Source of the DNA: Streptomyces sp. NBC_01296
Lineage (GTDB): Bacteria > Actinomycetota > Actinomycetes > Streptomycetales > Streptomycetaceae
Direction: 5' to 3'
NCBI RefSeq assembly: GCF_035984415.1
Contig: NZ_CP130720.1
Coordinates: forward strand, 1,240,001-1,304,000
Length of the DNA stretch: 64,000 nt
Both the position numbers and the translations under genes were made by a program. The notes under the pieces were generated by a model. The model did not search any database. It was not told the DNA's origin and saw nothing but the letters and a program-made list of their open reading frames with translations. Positions 16,084 through 24,406 of the stretch are shown piece after piece (within the stretch, counting starts at the first letter, position 1; the number at the start of each line of letters is the position of its first letter).

Positions 16084-17325
16084 CTACGTTCCCCGGGACG
16101 GGTCCTGGCCGCCGGGGGTGAAGGTCACCGGCAGGCTCTGGGGGCCGCGCAGTCCGCCCGGGCGCCAGCTGATCTCGTCCGGCGGTACGGCGAGAGCGAG
16201 CCCGGGGAGCCGGCGCAGGGCGGTGCCGATGGCGATCTGCCCCTCCAGCCGGGCCAGCGGGGCACCCAGGCAGTAGTGGATGCCGTGCCCGAACGCGAGG
16301 TGGGCGTTGTCCTGCCGGGTGATGTCCAGCCGGTCGGGGTCGGGGAACCGCGCCGGATCGCGGTCGGCGACGGCCGAGCCGATCAGCACGGTCGCGCCGC
16401 GCGGGATGGTCACGCCCGCGATCTCGACGTCCTCGCGCGCGAACCGGGCGATGCCGGGGCTGACCGGGCCGTCGTAGCGCAGGAACTCCTCGATCGCGCC
16501 CGGCAGCAGTTCCGGGTCGGAGCGCAGCAGATCGAGCTGGCCCGGGTGGGCGAGCAGCATGGCGATGCCGCCGCCGATCAGGTTGACCGTGGTGATATAT
16601 CCGGCGGCCAGCAGCAGGAACACCATGGCGACGAGCTCGTCCTCGGTCAGCTGCTGTTCCTCGTCGCGGGCGGTGACGAGGGCGCTGAGCAGGTCGTCGC
16701 CGGGGTGTGCCCGCTTGTCCCGGATGAGCTCGGTGACGTAGCCGCGCATGTGCTGCCACGCCTCGTCCACCACGGCGGGATCCGGCAGCTCCGGGCCCCG
16801 CCTGATCATGCGGTCGGTCCAGTGCTGGAAGTCGTGCCGCTCGTCCACCGGCACCCCGAGCAGTTCGCTGATCACCGCGACCGGGAGCGGCAGTGCGAAG
16901 TCCGCGACGAGCTCGGCCCGGCCGGCCGGGACGACCGCGTCCAGCAGCCGGTCGGTGATCGCCTGGATCCGCGGCCGCATCCCGGCCACGCGGTGGGCGG
17001 TGAACGCCTTGGAGACCAGGCGGCGCAGGCGGGTGTGGTCGGGCGGGTCGCTGCGGAGCATGTTGCTCAGCATCGACTCGCGCTCCGTTGCGGGCAGCTG
17101 GCGCAGGATGCGGGTGTCCGAGGCGTCGCGCACGTCGCTGCTGAGGCGGGAGTCGGACAGGGCCGCGAGTCCGTCTTCGTAGCGGGTGACGAGCCAGGCC
17201 TCCAGGCCGCCCGCGATGACGGTGCGGCGCACCGGGCCGTCCTCGCGCAGTTGCCGGTACAGCGGGAACGGGTCCGCTACGAAGGCCGGGTCGCCATAGG
17301 GCAGAAGGACCGGCTGCTCGCTCAT
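16084..17325 (-). CDS. Cytochrome P450 with atypical I-helix
   Basis: 413 residues, class I bacterial P450. Visible are the K-helix ExxR (EEFLR), the heme loop FGHGIHYCLG with Cys352 as thiolate ligand, and a C-terminal beta region. The oxygen-activation motif, normally A/G-G-x-D/E-T-T, reads A-G-Y-I-T-T (residues 241-246): Ile244 replaces the usual Glu/Asp, while Thr245 and Thr246 are kept. This could alter proton delivery, favouring peroxide use or an unusual reaction. It lies 71 bp downstream of an FAD-dependent monooxygenase on the same strand, probably co-transcribed. No ferredoxin gene is adjacent. GGAGGCGAC precedes the ATG. Confidence 0.92.
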   Translation of the reverse strand: MSEQPVLLPYGDPAFVADPFPLYRQLREDGPVRRTVIAGGLEAWLVTRYEDGLAALSDSRLSSDVRDASDTRILRQLPATERESMLSNMLRSDPPDHTRLRRLVSKAFTAHRVAGMRPRIQAITDRLLDAVVPAGRAELVADFALPLPVAVISELLGVPVDERHDFQHWTDRMIRRGPELPDPAVVDEAWQHMRGYVTELIRDKRAHPGDDLLSALVTARDEEQQLTEDELVAMVFLLLAAGYITTVNLIGGGIAMLLAHPGQLDLLRSDPELLPGAIEEFLRYDGPVSPGIARFAREDVEIAGVTIPRGATVLIGSAVADRDPARFPDPDRLDITRQDNAHLAFGHGIHYCLGAPLARLEGQIAIGTALRRLPGLALAVPPDEISWRPGGLRGPQSLPVTFTPGGQDPSRGT

Positions 17326-17396
17326 GTCGCCTCCCGAAGCGGATCTTCCTCTCTACGAAGAATGAGGGTATATGCACCGGTATCCGGGATGCCGTT

Positions 17397-18629
17397 TCAG
17401 CGGAGCGATTCCTTCGGGGGCCGTTCGCGCAGCGCCCCGTACCCGATGAAGTAGGCGGGCACCCGGTTCAGCCACCGCGAGTCGGTGACGAGCTCGGTCA
17501 GCCGTTCGGCCCGCTGGGGGTGGCCGAAAGCGGTGCGGCCGGCCAGCAGCGGCTCGATGACCTGGGTGTGCGCCAGGCGCTGGAGGCGCTGGGTCGCCAC
17601 GGTCGTGGGCATGCGGCGGCGCTGTACGCGGCGTACGTCGTGCAGCCCCACGGCGCCCTCGCGCAACGGGCCCACCAGATGGCGGGCCGCGGCCACCGCG
17701 TCCTGCACGGCGAGGTTGATGCCGATGCCGAAGACCGGCGACATGGCGTGGGCGGCGTCGCCGATGCACAGCAGCCCCGGCCGGTGCCAGCGGCGCAGCC
17801 TGTCCAGCCGTACATCGAGCAGCTTGACCTCGTCCCAGGAGGTGACGGAGTGCGCCCGGTCGGCCAGCCACGGGACGGCTTCCGTGAACTGGGACATGAA
17901 ACGGTCCAGGCCCTCGGCGCGGCGTTCGGCATCGGTTCCCTTGGGGATCAGCCCCGCGCACTGCCAGTAGTCCCCGCGGTCGATGAGCGCGCTGAAGAAC
18001 CGCTCGCCCAGGCCTCCCACGAGGCCGCTGGGGTCGTCCTCGTGGCGCGGCAGCCGGAACCACCAGGCGTCCATCGGGCACGGGAAGCCCTCCAGGCCGA
18101 GCTCGGGCAGGACCCTGGCGAAGGATCCGCGGCCGTCGCAGGCCACGGTCAGCGTGGCCCTGAGCTCGCCGGTGGCGCCGTCCGCGGTGCGGTACCGCAC
18201 GCCCGCGACCCTGCCGCGCTCCATCAGGAAGGACGTCGCCTCGGTCTCCATGCGGAGCCGGAAGGAGGGCTCCTTGCCCGCTTCGTCGGCGAGCAGGTCG
18301 AGCAGGTCCCACTGCGGAACCATCGCGATGTAGTTGTACTTCCCGTGCAGCGCCCCGATGTTCCCGACCGTGACGAGGGACCGGTCCGGCCCGATGGGCA
18401 GCTGCACCGAGGTCACCCGCCGCTGCGGGAGCCGGGCGAACCGGTCGGCGAGGCCGATGTCGTCCAGCAGCGACAGGGTGGACGGGTGCACGGTGTCGCC
18501 GCGGAAGTCGCGCAGGAAGTCGCCGTGCTTCTCCAGGACGGTGACCTCCACCCCGGCCCGGGCCAGCAGCAGGGCCAGCACCATCCCGGCGGGCCCGCCT
18601 CCCACCACACAGCAGGCCGTATGTTCCAC
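17397..18629 (-). CDS. FAD-dependent oxidoreductase (aromatic-type monooxygenase)
   Basis: 410 residues from GTG 18629, chosen because AGGGAG stands eight bases upstream; ATG 18653 is in frame. Class A flavoprotein monooxygenase/UbiH-like features: Rossmann motif CVVGGGPAGMVLALLLARAG at the N-terminus, the DG motif VACDGRGSFAR in the middle, and the FAD ribityl-binding motif IGDAAHAMSPVFGIGINLAV. It uses NAD(P)H and oxygen to hydroxylate or epoxidise a substrate. Its pairing with the P450 suggests a short two-step oxidation, but no scaffold-making genes are nearby. Confidence 0.9.
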   Translation of the reverse strand: MEHTACCVVGGGPAGMVLALLLARAGVEVTVLEKHGDFLRDFRGDTVHPSTLSLLDDIGLADRFARLPQRRVTSVQLPIGPDRSLVTVGNIGALHGKYNYIAMVPQWDLLDLLADEAGKEPSFRLRMETEATSFLMERGRVAGVRYRTADGATGELRATLTVACDGRGSFARVLPELGLEGFPCPMDAWWFRLPRHEDDPSGLVGGLGERFFSALIDRGDYWQCAGLIPKGTDAERRAEGLDRFMSQFTEAVPWLADRAHSVTSWDEVKLLDVRLDRLRRWHRPGLLCIGDAAHAMSPVFGIGINLAVQDAVAAARHLVGPLREGAVGLHDVRRVQRRRMPTTVATQRLQRLAHTQVIEPLLAGRTAFGHPQRAERLTELVTDSRWLNRVPAYFIGYGALRERPPKESLR

Positions 18630-18798
18630 GGCAACCACTCCCTTCGCCGGCATCGGGCAAGCCCCACAGGACGTATACCGCACCCGCGGCGGCGGGGACG
18701 GCAGCGACGGCGACGCGCCGCGAGGCGCTGTCACCGCACGCATCCCTCCCCCACCCGGCCGCGGTACGAACCCGATCGCGCGGCGAGAAGGACACGAC

Positions 18799-19911
18799 CT
18801 AAGGAGACGGGAGTTCGGCGAAGTCCGCCACGAGGGCGTGGTGGTGGCCGGGGGTGCCCAGGGCCAGCGAATCGGCCTTGGCGCGCTTCAGGTACAGGTG
18901 CGCCGGGTGCTCCCACGTCATGCCGATGCCGCCGTGCAGCTGTACGCACTCCTCGGCCGCGCGGACCGCGACCCCGGAGCAGTACGCCTGGGCGACGGCC
19001 ACCGTGAGCGGGGCGTCGGGGGCCCCGGTGGCCAGTGCGTCCGCCGCGGCGCGGGCCGCCGCCCGGGCCGAGGCCACGTCCAGCCAGAGCTGCGCCAGGC
19101 GGTGCTTCAGCGCCTGGAACGAGCCGACCGGCCGGTTGAACTGGTGGCGGCCGCGCACGTGCCGCACCGTCTCCGTCAGGCACCACTCCGCGAGCCCGAC
19201 CTGCTCGGAGGCCAGCAGTCCGGCCCCCGAGAGCAGTGCTCCGGCGACCGCCGCGCGGGCTGTGGCCGGGTCCGCGAGGCGGGTCCCCGCGGCCCCCTCC
19301 AGCGTCACGGTGGCGAGCGGGCGGGTCAGGTCCAGCGGGACCAGCGGGGTCAGCGCGACCTCCGCGGCCGGGACCGCGTACAGCCCCGTGTCCGCGAGGA
19401 CCAGCAGCACATCGGCGGCCACCGCGTCCGCCACCGAGGTGACGGTGCCCGTCAAGACCCCGCCCCCGGTGTCCCGTACGGCGCCCGGCAGTGGCGCGCC
19501 CGGGGCCTGCGTCAGCGGCAGCGCCGGTGCGCACACCTGCCGGCCCGCGGCCAACTCCCCGAGCAGGCCCGCCGCTTCCGGCACCTCGCAGCCGAGCCCG
19601 AGGAGGATCTCCGTGGCGAGCACCGCGCTCGTCAGGTACGGCACCGGCGCCACGGCCCGCCCCAGCTCCTCCAGGACCACGGCCGCCTCCCGGTGGCCCG
19701 CGCCCTGGCCGCCGAGCTTCTCCGGTACGAGCAGCCCGGCGGTGCCGATCTCGGCGGCGAGCGTGTGCCACAGCTCGGGGTCGTGCGGGCGGCCGGTCTC
19801 CGCCCGGGCGAGCACGTCCGCCGGTGTGCACCGGTCGGCGAGCAGTGCCCGTACGGCGGACCGGAGCTCTTCCTCCGTCTCGGAGTACAGCAGGTCGAAG
19901 GCGTCGCTCAT
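18799..19911 (-). CDS. Acyl-CoA dehydrogenase, beta-type subunit
   Basis: 370 residues from ATG 19911. Acyl-CoA dehydrogenase fold with the C-terminal helical region recognisable (RHQFNRPVGSFQALKHRLA, QLHGGIGMTWEHPAHLYLKRA), but the usual GTSEI segment seen in its partner is missing and the N-terminal half is divergent and Ala-rich. This is what is seen in the non-catalytic half of actinobacterial alpha2-beta2 FadE pairs. The start overlaps the partner's stop (ATGA), so the two are translationally coupled, fitting a heteromeric enzyme. Third gene of the operon. Confidence 0.88.
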   Translation of the reverse strand: MSDAFDLLYSETEEELRSAVRALLADRCTPADVLARAETGRPHDPELWHTLAAEIGTAGLLVPEKLGGQGAGHREAAVVLEELGRAVAPVPYLTSAVLATEILLGLGCEVPEAAGLLGELAAGRQVCAPALPLTQAPGAPLPGAVRDTGGGVLTGTVTSVADAVAADVLLVLADTGLYAVPAAEVALTPLVPLDLTRPLATVTLEGAAGTRLADPATARAAVAGALLSGAGLLASEQVGLAEWCLTETVRHVRGRHQFNRPVGSFQALKHRLAQLWLDVASARAAARAAADALATGAPDAPLTVAVAQAYCSGVAVRAAEECVQLHGGIGMTWEHPAHLYLKRAKADSLALGTPGHHHALVADFAELPSP

Positions 19912-21101
19912 CGGGCCAGGTCCTTCCAGGCGAGGTCCTTGTCGTCGCGCGGCTCGGCGGGCAGGCCGAGGACGCGTTCGGCGACGATGTTGAGGAGGAT
20001 TTCGCTGGTGCCGCCCTCGATGCTGTTGCCCTTGGCGCGCAGGTAGCGGTAGCCGGCGTCGCGGCCGGTGAAGTCGACGAGCTCGGGCCTGCGCATCGTC
20101 CAGTCCTCGTACAGCAGGCCGTCCTCGCCGAGGAGTTCCACCTCGAGGCCGCTGATCTCCTGGTTGAGGCGGGCGAAGGTGAGCTTCATGCCGGACCCTT
20201 CGGGGCCGGGCTGCCCCGCGGCGAGCTGCTGGCGCAGCCGCTCGGCGGTGAGGCGGGCCACCTCGGCCTGGACCCACAGCTGCAGCAGCCGCTGGTGCAG
20301 TGCGTGGGTCCGCAGCGCGGGCCGCTCGCGCCAGGCCGCGGCGACGGGCGCGATCATGCCGCCCTCGCGGGGGAGCCGCATGCCGCCGATGGAGACGCGC
20401 TCGTTCATCAGGGTGGTGCGGGCGACCGCCCAGCCCTGGCCGACGGCGCCGAGCCGGTGGCTGTCGGGGATGCGGACGCCGGTCAGGAAGACCTCGTTGA
20501 ACTCGGCCTCGCCGGTGATCTGGCGCAGCGGCCGGACCTCGACGCCCGGGGCGTGCATGTCGCAGAGGAAGTACGTGATGCCCTGGTGCTTGGGCAGCGC
20601 CGGGTCGGTGCGGGCGATCAGGATGGCCCAGCGGGCGGTGTGGGCACTGGAGGTCCACACCTTCTGCCCGTCGACGATCCAGTCGCCGGTGCCGCTCTCG
20701 CGGACCGCGCGGGTGCCGAGCGCGGCGAGGTCGGAGCCGGCGCCGGGCTCGCTGAAGAGCTGGCACCAGACCTCCTCCCCGACCCACAGGGGGCGCAGGA
20801 AGCGCTGCTTCTGCTCCTCGGTGCCGTACGCGAGGATCGTGGGCGCGGCCATGCCGAGGCCGATGCCGATCCGGCGCGGCTCGTTGTCGGGGGCGCCGGC
20901 GGCTTCCAGTTCGGCGTCGACGACGGCCTGGAGGGAGCGGGGTGCGCCGAGTCCGCCGAGGCCCTGCGGGTAGTGCACCCAGGCGAGGCCGGCGTCGAAG
21001 CGGGCCCGCAGGAAGTCGGCGCGGCCGGTGTCGGCGGGCGGGTGCGCGGCGAGCAGGTCCCGGACGCGGGTGAGCAGCTGGTCGGCGGTGATCGCGGTCA
21101 T
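19908..21101 (-). CDS. Acyl-CoA dehydrogenase, alpha-type subunit
   Basis: 397 residues from ATG 21101. Canonical features: QLFSEPGAGSDLAAL (FAD/substrate loop), DWIVDGQKVWTSSAH, and the C-terminal KGNSIEGGTSEI carrying FAD contacts. It introduces the alpha-beta double bond into an acyl-CoA, passing electrons to ETF. It is coupled by ATGA overlaps on both sides: to the quinone/enoyl reductase upstream and to the second dehydrogenase downstream. Two unlike dehydrogenase subunits in tandem are typical of enzymes acting on bulky or branched CoA esters such as sterol side chains. Confidence 0.92.
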   Translation of the reverse strand: MTAITADQLLTRVRDLLAAHPPADTGRADFLRARFDAGLAWVHYPQGLGGLGAPRSLQAVVDAELEAAGAPDNEPRRIGIGLGMAAPTILAYGTEEQKQRFLRPLWVGEEVWCQLFSEPGAGSDLAALGTRAVRESGTGDWIVDGQKVWTSSAHTARWAILIARTDPALPKHQGITYFLCDMHAPGVEVRPLRQITGEAEFNEVFLTGVRIPDSHRLGAVGQGWAVARTTLMNERVSIGGMRLPREGGMIAPVAAAWRERPALRTHALHQRLLQLWVQAEVARLTAERLRQQLAAGQPGPEGSGMKLTFARLNQEISGLEVELLGEDGLLYEDWTMRRPELVDFTGRDAGYRYLRAKGNSIEGGTSEILLNIVAERVLGLPAEPRDDKDLAWKDLAR

Positions 21102-22075
21102 CGGGACACACCCGGCTGCCGGGGCATGGCCAGGACGACCCGGCCGGTGGTGGCGCCGTCGGCGAGGCGCTGCACGGCGTCGGCGACGGCGGGGAGTGCG
21201 ATGAGTTCGCTGACCAGGGGCTTGATGGCGCCTTCGGCGGCGAGCCGGGTGAGTTCGGCGTGGCAGGCCGGGATCGCGGCCGGGTCCTTGGCCGCGTAGA
21301 GGCCCCAGTGGAGGCCGAGGATCGAGTAGTTCTTGACGAGGGCGTGGTTCAGGGCGGGGGCGGGGATGCTGCCGCTCGCGAAGCCGACGACGACGATCCG
21401 GCCCTCGAAGGCCACGCACTTGGCGGAGGCGGTGTACGAGTCGCCGCCGACGGGGTCGTAGACCACGTCGGCCCCGCGCCCGCCGGTGAACTCCTTGACC
21501 CGGGAGACGACGTCCTCGGTCGTACGGTCGATCACCAGGTCGCAGCCGAGTTCCTCGGCGGTGCGCGCCTTGGCCTTGCCCCCGACGACCCCGATGACGG
21601 TGGCCCCGGCGGCCTTGCCGAGCTGGACGGCGGCGCTGCCGACCCCGCCGGCGGCGGCGTGCACGAGCAGGGTCTCGCCCGGCTGGAGGCGCGCCCGGCG
21701 GTGCAGGCCGAACCAGCCGGTCTGGTAGCCGATGTGCAGGGCCGCGGCCTCGGCGTCGCTCAGGCTTTCGGGGGCCGGGAGCAGGGCCCGCTCGGACGCG
21801 ATCACGTACTCGGCGAAGCCGCCGTGGGGCAGGCTCGGGGTGGCGATGACGCGGCGGCCGTCGTCGGTGAGGCCGCAGATCTCGACGCCGGGGGTGAAGG
21901 GCAGCGGCGGGCGGATCTGGTACTGGCCGCGCACGAGCAGCGCGTCGGGGAAGTTGAGGTTCGCCGCGAGCACCTGCAGCCGCACCTCGCCCTCGCCGGG
22001 GACCGGTTCGGGAATCTCCTCGAGGCGCAGGGCCTCTCGGGGTTCGCCGGGGGTATGTACTCGCCAAGCCTGCAT
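21098..22075 (-). CDS. NADPH:quinone/enoyl reductase family protein (zinc-less MDR)
   Basis: 325 residues from ATG 22075. Medium-chain dehydrogenase/reductase of the quinone-oxidoreductase branch: N-terminal GroES-like fold (LNFPDALLVRGQYQIRPPLP) without the zinc-binding cysteines, and NADPH-binding VHAAAGGVGSAAVQLGKAAG. It reduces quinones or enoyl thioesters. First gene of a three-gene operon with two acyl-CoA dehydrogenase subunits, so an acyl-CoA/enoyl-CoA substrate is more likely than free quinones. A TetR-type palindrome lies about 50 bp upstream of the start. Confidence 0.9.
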   Translation of the reverse strand: MQAWRVHTPGEPREALRLEEIPEPVPGEGEVRLQVLAANLNFPDALLVRGQYQIRPPLPFTPGVEICGLTDDGRRVIATPSLPHGGFAEYVIASERALLPAPESLSDAEAAALHIGYQTGWFGLHRRARLQPGETLLVHAAAGGVGSAAVQLGKAAGATVIGVVGGKAKARTAEELGCDLVIDRTTEDVVSRVKEFTGGRGADVVYDPVGGDSYTASAKCVAFEGRIVVVGFASGSIPAPALNHALVKNYSILGLHWGLYAAKDPAAIPACHAELTRLAAEGAIKPLVSELIALPAVADAVQRLADGATTGRVVLAMPRQPGVSR

Positions 22076-22118
22076 CCGGGGCCTCCAGCCGCCGTCGAGG
22101 AACCACGCTCCGCGGGCA

Positions 22119-22138
22119 TACTAAGCGGTCGCTTGCCA
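22119..22138 (-). promoter_or_regulatory. TetR-type operator before the acyl-CoA dehydrogenase operon
   Basis: ACTAAGCGGTCGCTTGCC contains AAGCG-GT-CGCTT, a near-perfect palindrome centred at 22129/22130. CTAAGCGnnCGCTTAG-like sites are common in front of actinobacterial fatty-acid oxidation genes under TetR-family acyl-CoA-responsive repressors. No TetR gene is adjacent, so the regulator would act in trans. Confidence 0.55.
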
Positions 22139-22248
22139 TCCTGTGAACCCTGGTGCGGGTGATCCACCGGTCGGGCATCATGGCCGTCGTAGATCAACAT
22201 GCAGATGCCGTACGGCATATGACACGCATCATCAGGGGGACTTCACCA

Positions 22249-23421
22249 GTGAGCGGAATCGGGATGAGAAGCGTGACGGCCGCGGCAGGGGCCGCCGCCG
22301 TGCTCGCGGGGCTGGTCACCGCCGCCGGACCGGCCGCCGCGGCCGCGGCCGGTACGACGGCGTGCAGCCCGGCCATCGAGCTGCTGCCCGCCCTGCCGGG
22401 GGCCGGCGGGGGCGCCGTGGCGGGGTTCGGCGCCGGCGGGCTCGTGGTCGGCGACAGCGGCGACCGGCCCGCCTACTGGACGGGCGCCGAGCACACGGTC
22501 CACGCCGTTCCGCTGCCCGCCGGCTTCGACCGGGGCAGCATCAAGGCCGTCAGCGCCAAGGGCCTGATGGTGGGCACGGCCACGCGCGACGCGGACCGCG
22601 CCCGGGTCACCTTCACCCACCAGAAGGGCGCCGCGACCTCCGAGGCGCTCACCACGCCCGTCGCCGAGGGCCGCGCCGTGGACATCGACGTCAACGAGTC
22701 GGGCCGGGTCGTCGCCGTGGACAACGGCGTCGCCAAGGAGTGGGTGAACGGCACGGCCGTGCGCGAACTGCCGGTTCCCGCCGACGCGATCCCCGGCACC
22801 AAGGTCGTCTCGCTGAGCGGCATCAACAAGCGCGGTGACATCGTCGGCACCGCCAGCGGCTCCTACTTCGACGCCGAGAACGACATCGAGGTCACCAAGA
22901 CCTTCCCCGTCGTGTGGCCCGCCGGGGGCGGCTACCCGCCGTACAGCCTCCAGGTGTGGAACGGCTACCACTCCTCGTTCTCCACGATCGGCCGGGACAT
23001 CGACGACCGCGGGCGCGTGGTCGGCCTGGAGGACTACTACTACCGCAACGACCCGCGGCTGACCCCGGCCGTCTGGAAGAAGCCGTACGACGCGCTGCCC
23101 ACCGACCCGGGGCGGCTGGCCGGCTTCGGCCACCTGGAGTTCAACGGCAGCAGCCCGACCACGAACGCGGCCGTCGGCACCGCCACCACCTTCGAGGAGA
23201 GCTGGCCCAGCAGCTTCCAGGCCGTCTACTGGCCCGGCCAGGGGACCCCGAAGGCACTCCCCTTCCCGGCGGGCGCCCCGGGCGCCAAGCCGCTCAGCCG
23301 CGCCTTCGCCGCCACCGACGACGACCGGGTCGGCGGCAGCCTCAGCGACCGGGAATCCGGCACGGGCAGCGCCGTCGTCTGGACCTGCGCGAGCAAGCAG
23401 GCCTACGTACCGCAGAGTTGA
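22249..23421 (+). CDS. Secreted protein of unknown function with repeated propeller-like segments
   Basis: 390 residues from GTG 22249, chosen because AGGGGG stands nine bases upstream; ATG 22219 would add ten residues. A signal peptide (AAAGAAAVLAGLVTAAG, cleaved near AAAAAAG) precedes a domain with recurring short units of the form INxxGxIVG (INKRGDIVGTASG, IDDRGRVVGLED, VNESGRVVAVD) alternating with PAVW/PVVW segments. These resemble the extracellular HAF-type repeat family. No catalytic motif visible. Divergent from the acyl-CoA dehydrogenase operon. Confidence 0.82.
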   Translation: MSGIGMRSVTAAAGAAAVLAGLVTAAGPAAAAAAGTTACSPAIELLPALPGAGGGAVAGFGAGGLVVGDSGDRPAYWTGAEHTVHAVPLPAGFDRGSIKAVSAKGLMVGTATRDADRARVTFTHQKGAATSEALTTPVAEGRAVDIDVNESGRVVAVDNGVAKEWVNGTAVRELPVPADAIPGTKVVSLSGINKRGDIVGTASGSYFDAENDIEVTKTFPVVWPAGGGYPPYSLQVWNGYHSSFSTIGRDIDDRGRVVGLEDYYYRNDPRLTPAVWKKPYDALPTDPGRLAGFGHLEFNGSSPTTNAAVGTATTFEESWPSSFQAVYWPGQGTPKALPFPAGAPGAKPLSRAFAATDDDRVGGSLSDRESGTGSAVVWTCASKQAYVPQS

Positions 23422-23470
23422 CCCCGTCCCGGGCATGGTGATCTCGGCGCCCGCGCGCTATCGATGCCCC

Positions 23471-24370
23471 ATGACGGACGAGATCCCGCGCGGGCTGCCC
23501 GCGCCCCCGCCGCTCGGCACGGCCGCGCTGCCCCCCGGTACGTACGGCGGGCAGGTGGTCCTCGTAACGGGCGGCGGGACCGGGCTGGGCAAGGCCATCG
23601 CCGCCGAGTTCGCGCGGCTCGGCGCGGACCTGGTGATCGCGGGCCGGCGCGCCGAGCAGCTGGAGGCGGCGCAGGAGGAGCTGGCGGCCGTCCCCGGCGC
23701 GGGCCGGGTGACGTCCGCCGTCTGCGACATCCGGGATCCGGAGCGGATCGCGGAGGTCTTCGACGCGGCGCAGGCGGCGCTCGGCCTGCCGGACGTCCTC
23801 ATCAACAACGCGGCCGCCAACTTCCCCTGCCCGGCGGAGGACCTGACGCCGGGCGCCTGGCGGGCGGTGGTCGACACCACCCTGACCGGCACCTGGTTCA
23901 CGACCCGTGAGTTCGGCCGCCGCCACCTGGCCGCCGCGACACCCGGCTCCCTCGTCAACATCGGCGCCTCGTACGCCTGGACGGGCGGACCGGGCTTCGC
24001 CCACAGCGCGGCCGCCAAGGCGGGGGTGAAGAACCTGGTGGAGACGCTCGCCGTCGAGTGGGGCCCGTACGGCATCCAGGTCAACGGCCTCGTCCCCGGC
24101 CTGTTCCCGCACGCCGACATGACCGAGGACATCCGCGGCGGGCTGGAGCGGGCCGCACCCGACGCGAAGGACTCCCGCCAACCCGCCCTGCGGGTCGGCG
24201 CCCCGCGCGAACTCGGCTGGGCCGCCACCTTCCTGGCCTCCCCCTTCGCCCGGTTCATCACCGGCCACACGCTGGTGGTCGACGGCGCGAACTGGCAGCG
24301 CCGCGCCCTGGTCAACCCCGAGGTGATCCCGATCCGTACCCAGCTGGGCCGCGGCCCGTTCACCCCCTGA
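23471..24370 (+). CDS. SDR oxidoreductase, 2,4-dienoyl-CoA reductase-like
   Basis: 299 residues from ATG 23471. Classical SDR with cofactor motif VTGGGTGLGKAIA and NNAAANF. In place of the catalytic Tyr of YxxxK the sequence reads SAAAK (FAHSAAAKAGVKN), as in mitochondrial/peroxisomal 2,4-dienoyl-CoA reductases, which use a Ser-Lys arrangement. The overall pattern (TWFTTREFGRRHL, TGHTLVVDGANWQRR) also fits that group. It would reduce a dienoyl-CoA with NADPH during beta-oxidation of unsaturated fatty acids. Its neighbourhood with acyl-CoA dehydrogenases and an enoyl-CoA hydratase supports this. Confidence 0.88.
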   Translation: MTDEIPRGLPAPPPLGTAALPPGTYGGQVVLVTGGGTGLGKAIAAEFARLGADLVIAGRRAEQLEAAQEELAAVPGAGRVTSAVCDIRDPERIAEVFDAAQAALGLPDVLINNAAANFPCPAEDLTPGAWRAVVDTTLTGTWFTTREFGRRHLAAATPGSLVNIGASYAWTGGPGFAHSAAAKAGVKNLVETLAVEWGPYGIQVNGLVPGLFPHADMTEDIRGGLERAAPDAKDSRQPALRVGAPRELGWAATFLASPFARFITGHTLVVDGANWQRRALVNPEVIPIRTQLGRGPFTP

Positions 24371-24406
24371 GCGCCGGTTGTCGGTGGCCGGTGCGAGGAT
24401 CCGGTC

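Noticed and set aside
14615..18629. Tyrosinase, P450 and FAD monooxygenase as one biosynthetic gene cluster
   Set aside because: No scaffold-forming, carrier or tailoring genes around, and melC is a normal stand-alone pigment locus.
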